DNA of 19,711 nt, from positions 1 through 19,711 of the forward strand of contig JAEYXN010000005.1 in NCBI GenBank assembly GCA_023431285.1, written 5' to 3'. The notes below the pieces were generated by a model that was not told where the DNA came from, did not search any database, and saw nothing but the letters and a program-made list of their open reading frames with translations. This DNA comes from Bacteroidota bacterium (lineage in GTDB: Bacteria > Bacteroidota > Bacteroidia > Cytophagales > Cyclobacteriaceae). The position numbers and the translations under genes were made by a program. This document shows, piece by piece, positions 13,359 through 19,711 of this stretch. Position 1 is the first letter of the stretch, and the number at the start of each line of letters is the position of its first letter.

Positions 13359-14603
13359 ATGGACAAGCAACTAGTCAAGAAGAAATGGACAGTGAAGCGG
13401 ATCGGAACTTACGGCGGTATAGCGCTGCTGGTAGTTCTGATTGGATACCAGTTTATCTGGGCCGACCGCAGGTCAAAGTTAAAGGTTGAGAAAGACAAGA
13501 TTACAATTTCGGAAGTCAGGAGGGGAGTTTTCCAGGAGTTTATTCCGCAGACTGGTACGGTGGAACCTAGCCGGACAGTTTATCTGGACGCCATTGAGGG
13601 TGGAACCATCAAAAAGGTCGTGGCTGAAAGTGGTCAAATGCTGAAAGAAGGTGATGTTATTCTGGAGTTGAGCAACCTTAACCGCGAATTAACAGTCTTA
13701 CAGCAGGAAGCTCAGCTTAACGAAAGTATTAACCGCGTGAGAGACACCCGTCTTGGTATTACACGAAACGATCTTGAACAACGTCAGACTTTGGCGCTGA
13801 TCGATAATCAGCTCCAGATTCTTGAGCCTCAATATCATCGTCAGAAGCAGCTTTTCGAAAAGAAACTTATCTCTAAGCAGGAATTCGAACGCACTGAAGC
13901 TGACTATAAATACAATATTGAACGCAGAAGGATTACTTACGAAGTTTATAAAAACGACTCGCTGGATCGTCTTCGCCAGTTGCGTGAATTGAATTTTTCT
14001 GAAAGAAAGATGAGTCAGAGTCTCGATGGAGTTGGTCGTATCCTTGATAACCTGGTGATCCGCGCTCCAATGGATGGACAGCTTTCACGGCCACAACTTG
14101 ATGCAGGTCAGAACGTGAATCCCGGCCAACGCCTTGGGCAGGTCGACATCGTCGGAAGCTACAAAGTCCGCGTGCCAATCGATGAACTTTACCTTCCGCG
14201 TATAGCAACGGGGTTGCATGCAACGACGTCGTTCAACAATAAAGACTATGAGCTGGAGATAATGTATATTTATCCTACGATTCAGAACGGTCGATTCGAT
14301 GTGGATATGAAATTTATCGGTGATACCCCTTCGGGAATTCGCCGCGGCCAGTCTCTCCGTCTCAGAATAGAACTTGGTCAGTCTTCCGAAGAGCTCTTAT
14401 TGCCAGTGGGTGGTTTTTATAAAGATACCGGTGGGAACTGGGTCTACGTACTCGATGGTGATCGCGCGGTGCGGAGGAACATTAAACTTGGACGGAAAAA
14501 CACAGAACATTTCGAAGTGCTGGATGGATTAAAGCCTGGCGATAAAGTGATCACCTCTTCTTATGAAAACTACGGTGACATTGAAGTACTTCTGCTGAAT
14601 TAA
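13359..14603 (+). CDS. HlyD/MacA-like periplasmic adaptor (membrane fusion) protein
   Basis: A 414-residue adaptor with one N-terminal membrane helix (about 17-34) after a basic cytoplasmic start, followed by a periplasmic body. The lipoyl-like half-motifs are EGGTIKKVVAESGQMLKEGDVILEL (about 80-104, read with its partner near 223-262, APMDGQL...GQRLGQV). A long helical hairpin spans roughly 105-220, rich in Glu, Gln, Arg and Leu. Beta-barrel and membrane-proximal domains follow, ending GLKPGDKVITSSYEN. It would join the inner-membrane ABC complex to an outer-membrane factor; no TolC-like gene is in the window. It is the first gene after the sigma-54-like promoter. Confidence 0.9.
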   Translation: MDKQLVKKKWTVKRIGTYGGIALLVVLIGYQFIWADRRSKLKVEKDKITISEVRRGVFQEFIPQTGTVEPSRTVYLDAIEGGTIKKVVAESGQMLKEGDVILELSNLNRELTVLQQEAQLNESINRVRDTRLGITRNDLEQRQTLALIDNQLQILEPQYHRQKQLFEKKLISKQEFERTEADYKYNIERRRITYEVYKNDSLDRLRQLRELNFSERKMSQSLDGVGRILDNLVIRAPMDGQLSRPQLDAGQNVNPGQRLGQVDIVGSYKVRVPIDELYLPRIATGLHATTSFNNKDYELEIMYIYPTIQNGRFDVDMKFIGDTPSGIRRGQSLRLRIELGQSSEELLLPVGGFYKDTGGNWVYVLDGDRAVRRNIKLGRKNTEHFEVLDGLKPGDKVITSSYENYGDIEVLLLN

Positions 14604-14656
14604 CGCGGACTTAAAACAACAAACATCACATAAACATCAAATCGAAAATAATCGCC

Positions 14657-15346
14657 ATGATAAAACTTAAAAACCTCGAAAAAGTCTACACGACGGAAGA
14701 AGTGGAGACGACCGCGTTAAACAACATCAATCTTGACATCAAAGAAGGAGAGTTCGTCGCCATCATGGGGCCTTCCGGTTGTGGAAAGTCTACTCTTCTG
14801 AATATTCTTGGCTTGTTGGATAATCCTTCCGGTGGAGAGTATTTCTTCGGGGAGCACGAAGTATCGAAATACTCAGAACGTCAGCGAGCACAACTTCGCA
14901 AAGGTTCTATCGGTTTCGTATTTCAGAGCTTTAACCTGATCGACGAGCTGACAGTTTTTGAAAATGTGGAGTTGCCCCTTCTTTATATGAAGGTTCCGTC
15001 CGCAGAACGCAAGCAACGCGTTGAAGAAGTTCTCGAGCGAATGAACATCATGCACCGCAGAAACCATTTCCCGCAGCAATTATCGGGTGGTCAGCAACAG
15101 CGCGTTGCTATTTCCCGCGCCATTGTTGCTAAGCCGCGTGTCATTCTTGCCGATGAGCCTACCGGTAACCTTGATTCAGCGAATGGTGAGGAAGTAATGA
15201 AACTCCTTTCCCAGTTGAATGAAGAAGGAACTACCATCGTAATGGTGACGCACTCGCCTTATGATGCTAACTATGCTCACCGTATTGTTAATCTGTTCGA
15301 CGGTAAAGTCGTTACAGAAAACATCAAAGAGCATTTCCATATTTAG
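14657..15346 (+). CDS. ABC transporter ATP-binding protein, LolD/MacB type
   Basis: A 229-residue ATPase of the MacB/LolD/FtsE class. Walker A is GPSGCGKST (38-46), the Q-loop glutamine is Gln90, the signature LSGGQ is at 142-146 (QQLSGGQQQRVAISRAI), Walker B VILADE ends at Glu167, the D-loop follows in NLDS, and the switch His199 is in MVTHS. It has no fused permease domain, so it must power the separately encoded permeases downstream. It begins 53 bp after the adaptor gene. In this class ATP use drives a mechanical movement of periplasmic domains rather than transport through a membrane channel. Confidence 0.96.
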   Translation: MIKLKNLEKVYTTEEVETTALNNINLDIKEGEFVAIMGPSGCGKSTLLNILGLLDNPSGGEYFFGEHEVSKYSERQRAQLRKGSIGFVFQSFNLIDELTVFENVELPLLYMKVPSAERKQRVEEVLERMNIMHRRNHFPQQLSGGQQQRVAISRAIVAKPRVILADEPTGNLDSANGEEVMKLLSQLNEEGTTIVMVTHSPYDANYAHRIVNLFDGKVVTENIKEHFHI

Positions 15347-15373
15347 AGTTTGAATTGATAAGTCCGATAGAAA

Positions 15374-15401
15374 GCCTGTGAGTGCGAAAGTCCTCACAGG
15401 C
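15374..15401 (+). other. 9-bp-stem hairpin between the ATPase and permease genes
   Basis: GCCTGTGAG (15374-15382) and CTCACAGGC (15393-15401) form a perfect 9-bp stem with a 10-nt loop, 27 bp after the ATPase stop. No T-run follows, so a simple intrinsic terminator is unlikely. A transcript-stabilising or processing hairpin that adjusts ATPase versus permease amounts is possible, as is a DNA-binding dyad. Confidence 0.55.
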
Positions 15402-15467
15402 CTGTCTTCCTCACAAGAGGATATCTCTTTCTTGCCTGCCTTTTCCTGATCCAGAACAAAAACAAAC

Positions 15468-15485
15468 AACTCGAAGCAACGAGTT
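15468..15485 (+). other. Second intercistronic hairpin AACTCG-N6-CGAGTT
   Basis: Perfect 6-bp arms at 15468-15473 and 15480-15485 with the centre AAGCAA, 42 bp before the permease start. With the stronger hairpin upstream it makes the 181-bp gap unusually structured for an operon interior. I see no convincing promoter in the gap. Confidence 0.35.
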
Positions 15486-15527
15486 CGGGGCCGCACGCGT
15501 CTTTCGCATGAAACTAACCTATTTGCC

Positions 15528-17906
15528 ATGATCCGGAATTTCCTTGTAATCACGATTCGTAACATGATGAAGAACAAACTCTTCATCATCATTAATATCC
15601 TTGGCATGGCCACAGCCATTGGATGTTGCATTGTGGGATACTTTGCTTATGAATATGACACTTCCTTCGACTCCGTTCATATTAATCGTGAATCAGTCTA
15701 TCGTGTAAGTGCAAATCGCATTTTCAATGATCAGGTTGAAAAATTCGGATATATACCCACTCCCTTAACTGGTATAATTCAACAGAACATAAAAGACGTT
15801 GACAAGAGCTCAAGATTTCATTTCTCATGGTCGAACCTTAAACGCGAAGACGACCTGTTTGAATCAAGGCTTGCCTATGTCGATCCCGACTTCTTCTCAA
15901 TGTTCACTTTCGATTTTGTGGCGGGAACTCCAAAAGAGATCGGTGACAAGTCAACCATGTTCATCAGCGAAAAGATGGCGGTTCGGCTTTTTGGGTCGGC
16001 CACTGAAGCAATGGGTAAACTGATTACTCAGGTGTATGGGGCCGAACTGAAGGAATTAAAAGTCGGTGGAGTGTTCCGTGAGCCGCCACAAAATTCGAGC
16101 TTTTACTACCGTGAAGCTTACCTCAATTTCGAGAATCATAAGGAAGAATTTAAAGATCATAAAGAGGACGACTGGCGTCATGATCTCACGATGTTTATAC
16201 AGATCAATAATCCAGATAGGGTAGCTGGTGTTGAGAAACAACTGCAACCTCACACTGCTTCCAACAATCGTGTTCGCGAAGACCACATCATAAAAGAATT
16301 CGTACTGGATCATTTTCCCACAATGGCTTTTAAAGACCGCGATGCTGAAGTGAGAAACTGGACATGGGAAGCACCACCTAAGTCAGCGATTATCGGCTCT
16401 GGTGTAATGGGAATTCTTATTCTGCTGATTGCCTGCTTTAATCTCACAAATACTTCGATGGCGATTTCTGCCCGCAGGCTCAAGGAAATTGGTATCAGGA
16501 AAGTGATGGGTAGTATGAAGAATCAGCTTGTTGCTCAGTTCCTGACTGAAACAATTCTGATCTGTTTTATCGCGCTCCTGCTTGGATTGGTGTTAGCAGA
16601 TTTCCTGATCAGAGGATGGAATGGTCTTTGGGAATTCATGCAGCTCACACCGCATTACCTGGATAATCCTGTATTTCTGATTTTCCTGATCGGAGTTCTG
16701 CTCCTGACGGGAGTTTTAGCCGGTGCCTATCCAGCGTTTTACATTAGCCGCTTCGAGCCCATCAGTATTTTAAAAGGGAAATTAAAGTTCGGCGGAAGCA
16801 ATTACTTCTCCTGGTTTCTCCTTGGAGCACAGTTCGCTATCTCGCTGATCGCCATTGTGAGTGCTTTTGCTTTCTGGCAAAATGCGAAGTTTCAGCAGAA
16901 CTACGATCTCGGCTTCAATATCAAGGGGTCCGTCATAGCGTGGCTAAATGACAAAGACGAAGTGGAAGCTTATCGAAATGCTCTTGCTTCCAATCCAAAG
17001 ATCATGTCGATGGCGGGTGCCAATAGTGGTATTTTCTCAAATCGTTCTCACGATCCTGTAAAGTTCGAGTCAAAGCAAATTGAGACGGATGTAATTTCAG
17101 TGGGAGATAAGTATCTGACAACGATGAATCTTTCACTTAAGGAAGGACGAGACTTTATTTCTGAGTCCGAAACTGATAAGAAAGAGTCAGTCATAGTTTC
17201 TCAAAAATTGGTGGACCTCTTTGGATGGGATAAGCCTTTGGGCAAGGAACTGATTTATCATGATTCCATTAAACTTTATGTGGTGGGTGTTGTGAAGGAT
17301 GTATATACGATGGGATTATGGAGGGAGCTTGAGCCGGTGATGATCCGCTATATCGGTCGCGATCAGTATAGCCAGTTGGTTGTAAGCGCGAGTGCTGGCG
17401 ACGTCTCGGATGTCCATAAGTTCATGGAGGCAAAATGGAAGGAATTGTTTCCGTATCGCCTGTACAACGGAAGGATGTTGTCAGCAGACTTTCAGGAAGT
17501 TTCGGATGTGAATAATAACATTCTTAAGATGTTTGCTTTTCTCGGAGTAATTGCGATGATGCTTTCTGCGACAGGGCTATTTACGCTCATCTCACTTAAT
17601 ATTATTAAGAGGATGAAAGAGATCGGCGTCAGGAAGGTCCTTGGAGCTTCAATCGCGAACATAACACGAATAATCAACACGGAATTCTTCATCATCCTGT
17701 TTGTGGCTTCCGCTTTAGGTTCGATCGCTAGTTATTTTGCTATCGATTCACTAATGGGAAGTATCTGGAAGTACTATCAGTCCTCCAGTGTGGTCACTTT
17801 TGTGATGTCTATCGCTGTGATGTTCATCATATCGGCACTGGCGATCGGATACAAGGTGTTCAGTGCTGCAAATATGAATCCTGTCAATACTTTAAGAAAC
17901 GAATAG
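15528..17906 (+). CDS. ABC transporter permease, MacB-like periplasmic core plus two FtsX domains
   Basis: A 792-residue permease. One membrane helix at about 18-40 leads into a MacB-type periplasmic domain (about 41-280). The first FtsX unit has helices near 286-308, 337-361 and 379-404, with the coupling motif RRLKEIGIRKVMGSMKNQL, then a helix at 427-449. A second periplasmic domain (about 450-655) precedes the second FtsX unit with helices near 661-690, 713-741 and 752-778 and motif KRMKEIGVRKVLGAS. This doubled layout is typical of large Bacteroidota permeases. It probably works with the ATPase and adaptor encoded upstream; the cargo is unknown. Confidence 0.92.
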   Translation: MIRNFLVITIRNMMKNKLFIIINILGMATAIGCCIVGYFAYEYDTSFDSVHINRESVYRVSANRIFNDQVEKFGYIPTPLTGIIQQNIKDVDKSSRFHFSWSNLKREDDLFESRLAYVDPDFFSMFTFDFVAGTPKEIGDKSTMFISEKMAVRLFGSATEAMGKLITQVYGAELKELKVGGVFREPPQNSSFYYREAYLNFENHKEEFKDHKEDDWRHDLTMFIQINNPDRVAGVEKQLQPHTASNNRVREDHIIKEFVLDHFPTMAFKDRDAEVRNWTWEAPPKSAIIGSGVMGILILLIACFNLTNTSMAISARRLKEIGIRKVMGSMKNQLVAQFLTETILICFIALLLGLVLADFLIRGWNGLWEFMQLTPHYLDNPVFLIFLIGVLLLTGVLAGAYPAFYISRFEPISILKGKLKFGGSNYFSWFLLGAQFAISLIAIVSAFAFWQNAKFQQNYDLGFNIKGSVIAWLNDKDEVEAYRNALASNPKIMSMAGANSGIFSNRSHDPVKFESKQIETDVISVGDKYLTTMNLSLKEGRDFISESETDKKESVIVSQKLVDLFGWDKPLGKELIYHDSIKLYVVGVVKDVYTMGLWRELEPVMIRYIGRDQYSQLVVSASAGDVSDVHKFMEAKWKELFPYRLYNGRMLSADFQEVSDVNNNILKMFAFLGVIAMMLSATGLFTLISLNIIKRMKEIGVRKVLGASIANITRIINTEFFIILFVASALGSIASYFAIDSLMGSIWKYYQSSSVVTFVMSIAVMFIISALAIGYKVFSAANMNPVNTLRNE

Positions 17907-17933
17907 TCTACCTTTTAACATAAGTAAATACCA

Positions 17934-19711
17934 ATGTTCAGGAACTACGTAAAAATCGCGCTCCGCAACATTTCAAAGCACAAGTTCTTTTCAGCAATCA
18001 ACCTTCTCGGGATGACAACCGGTATAACCGCGAGTCTGCTGATCATTCTTTGGGTAACGGACGAGCTGTCTTACGACAAGTTCCACAAAGACGGGGACAG
18101 GATCTACCAGGTTGGCCTCAAAGCGAGACTTGGTGGTCAGTCGATCCGCACAGCGACAACCTGTCCACCGATGGCGGCGGCCCTTGTTAATGAATTTCCC
18201 GAGGTAGAGTCTGCAACGCGATTAACTCAATACTACAATGAGCCGGTCATTCGTTTCGATGACCAGGTACTCACGCAGGACAGAGTGTTTTACGCCGATT
18301 CAAACTTTCTGCAGTTTTTTACCTTTGAGTTGTTACAGGGAGATACAAAAACCGCCCTTCGGGAACCTAACTCAGTGGTGCTGACCAAGTCCGTCGCTGA
18401 GAAATTTTTTGGTAACGAATCTGCGCTAGGGAGAACTTTCAGTATTGATGATCCCAATTCTTCGTATAAGGTCACAGCAGTTCTGGCAGATCCTCCCGCT
18501 ACATCCCATTTCGATTTTAACCTTCTTATTTCAAGCAGTTCATTTGATCGTCTGAAGGAAGAAGTGTGGCTCAGCAACTGGATGTTCAGCTATTTTAAGC
18601 TGAAGCCGGGCGCATCGGTGAAAGGAGTAGAGGAGAAGTTTCCATCATTGGTGGTGAAATATGTCGGTCCGGAGATGGAACGTCTCATGGGTATATCAAT
18701 GAGTCAGATGGGTGAAGGCGGTGGAGATTATGGCTTTTTCGCTACGAAGATTACAGATATCCACTTCGACTCAGAGACAGCCAATTCGATCCTGCCTGGT
18801 GGGAATATTATGCATGTTTATATTTTCAGCGCCATTGGTATTTTCATTCTTATTATCGCCTGCATAAATTTTATGAACCTTACCACTGCGCGATCAGCAG
18901 GTCGCGCAAAAGAAGTTGGTCTTCGTAAAACATTGGGTTCGTTTCGCCGCCAGTTGATCGCACAGTTTCTCGCCGAGTCTTTGATCTACAGTCTCGTGGC
19001 CGTCGTGCTTGCTGTCATAGCATGCTATAGTTTGCTCCCTTCATTCAATGTTCTTTCCGGAAAGGAATTGAAGATGGAGATGTTCTTCGGACCCGAATTC
19101 GCGATCGGTGTAGCTTCCCTGATTATTCTTGTTGGCGTAGTCGCAGGAAGCTATCCTGCTTTCTATCTGACATCTTTTAATGCAGTGGAAGTTCTTAAAG
19201 GAAAAGTGCGTGCCGGTATGAAGAGCAAGGGCGTACGCAGTACATTGGTTGTGTTTCAGTTTTTTGTTTCTATTCTCCTGATCATATTTACTTTTGTGAT
19301 CTACGAACAGATTCAGTTTATGCATGAGAAGAACATTGGACTCGACAAGCAAAATGTTCTCATTATTCAAAATGTGCGTAGGCTTGAGAATAACGCTGAA
19401 GCTTTCCGAAACAAGATTGAGCAGCAGAATGGAGTGCTGGAATCCAGCTTCACTAACAACACGTTTCCAGGGGTAAATAACACCACTGTTTTTCGATCAG
19501 CAGGTTCGGAACAGGATCATATTATGGGAAACTACTACGCCGATTATAACCATGTTGACGTGTTGAAGCTTGAACTGGCTGAGGGGCGAAATTTCTCGAA
19601 AGACTTTCCTTCTGATACGGCGGCCCTGATTATCAATGAAGCGGCTGCAAGAGAGTTCGGATTTGACAATGCTGTTGGCGAAGAGATCATCTATACCAGT
19701 GACGCACGAGC
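17934..19711 (+). CDS. Second FtsX/MacB-like ABC permease, cut by the window edge
   Basis: An open frame of 592 codons from the ATG at 17934 to the last base, with no stop; the 3' end lies outside the window. The N-terminus MFRNYVKIALRNISKHKFFS and a helix at about 19-39 match the family, followed by a MacB-type periplasmic domain with YQVGLKARLGGQ near its start. Helices near 289-310, 335-360 and 382-408 form the first FtsX unit, with motif RAKEVGLRKTLGSFRRQL, and a helix near 430-450 starts the second half (FQFFVSILLIIFTFVIYEQ). It begins 27 bp after the first permease and is a diverged paralogue of it, so the pair may form a heterodimer or serve as alternative partners of one ATPase. Confidence 0.9.
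   Translation, partial: MFRNYVKIALRNISKHKFFSAINLLGMTTGITASLLIILWVTDELSYDKFHKDGDRIYQVGLKARLGGQSIRTATTCPPMAAALVNEFPEVESATRLTQYYNEPVIRFDDQVLTQDRVFYADSNFLQFFTFELLQGDTKTALREPNSVVLTKSVAEKFFGNESALGRTFSIDDPNSSYKVTAVLADPPATSHFDFNLLISSSSFDRLKEEVWLSNWMFSYFKLKPGASVKGVEEKFPSLVVKYVGPEMERLMGISMSQMGEGGGDYGFFATKITDIHFDSETANSILPGGNIMHVYIFSAIGIFILIIACINFMNLTTARSAGRAKEVGLRKTLGSFRRQLIAQFLAESLIYSLVAVVLAVIACYSLLPSFNVLSGKELKMEMFFGPEFAIGVASLIILVGVVAGSYPAFYLTSFNAVEVLKGKVRAGMKSKGVRSTLVVFQFFVSILLIIFTFVIYEQIQFMHEKNIGLDKQNVLIIQNVRRLENNAEAFRNKIEQQNGVLESSFTNNTFPGVNNTTVFRSAGSEQDHIMGNYYADYNHVDVLKLELAEGRNFSKDFPSDTAALIINEAAAREFGFDNAVGEEIIYTSDAR

Noticed and set aside
15374..15401. Intrinsic terminator after the ATPase gene
   Set aside because: The stem is good but no T-run follows and the permease genes continue on the same strand, so it is listed as a hairpin of unknown role.
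17934..19711. Broken (pseudogene) permease at the right edge
   Set aside because: The frame is open to the last base with intact family motifs; it is cut by the window edge and not by mutation.

Overview
The window looks like chromosomal DNA of a Bacteroidota bacterium, most likely a Cytophagales-type member. The signs are the run tsaD - thioesterase-like gene - smpB, the lack of clear Shine-Dalgarno sequences, the TTTG / TAnnTTTG-like promoter matches, and an NtrC-type regulator paired with a MacB/FtsX-like exporter. Apart from the last gene, which is cut by the right edge, all genes look intact. I see no insertion sequence, tRNA, rRNA or CRISPR array, and no gene-free stretch longer than 276 bp.

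Region 1 (21-3286, + strand) is housekeeping: tsaD (tRNA t6A synthesis), a small FlK-like hotdog thioesterase overlapping it by 4 bp, smpB (trans-translation), an SH3 + NlpC/P60 (C40) peptidase without a signal peptide, and a stand-alone HNH endonuclease with its own promoter-like sequence.

Region 2 (3287-8370, + strand) is a compact six-gene operon for non-phosphorylating L-fucose (or similar 6-deoxy sugar) breakdown: 2-keto-3-deoxy-L-fuconate dehydrogenase (SDR), 2,4-diketo-3-deoxy-L-fuconate hydrolase (FAH family), L-fuconolactonase (amidohydrolase), L-fucose dehydrogenase (SDR), a FucP-type permease and a RhaM-type mutarotase. The expected flow is import, anomer exchange, oxidation to lactone, ring opening, (dehydration), second oxidation, and cleavage to pyruvate and lactate. 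L-fuconate dehydratase is absent. Two proteins lack textbook residues: the second SDR has YxxxN instead of YxxxK, and the permease has Gly where E. coli FucP has Asp46. The leader holds a perfect 16-bp direct repeat with a 20-bp period and a TCATCG-N6-CGATGA inverted repeat.

Region 3 (8371-10277, + strand) is a two-gene unit: a TetR-family repressor, with a palindromic operator TATACC-N4-GGTATA just before its start codon, overlaps by 4 bp a FabF-type beta-ketoacyl-ACP synthase.

Region 4 (10287-19711) is a two-component system divergent from an ABC export operon. On the - strand an NtrC-family response regulator is followed by an NtrY/NtrB-like histidine kinase. On the + strand lie a HlyD/MacA-like adaptor, a LolD/MacB-type ATPase, and two large FtsX/MacB-like permeases, the second incomplete. 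The 276-bp divergent region holds a cluster of GTTCG/CGAAC inverted repeats and a sigma-54-like -24/-12 sequence 24 nt before the adaptor gene's likely leader. This suggests a phosphorylation-controlled, sigma-54-driven export system, possibly responding to envelope stress; that role is inference.
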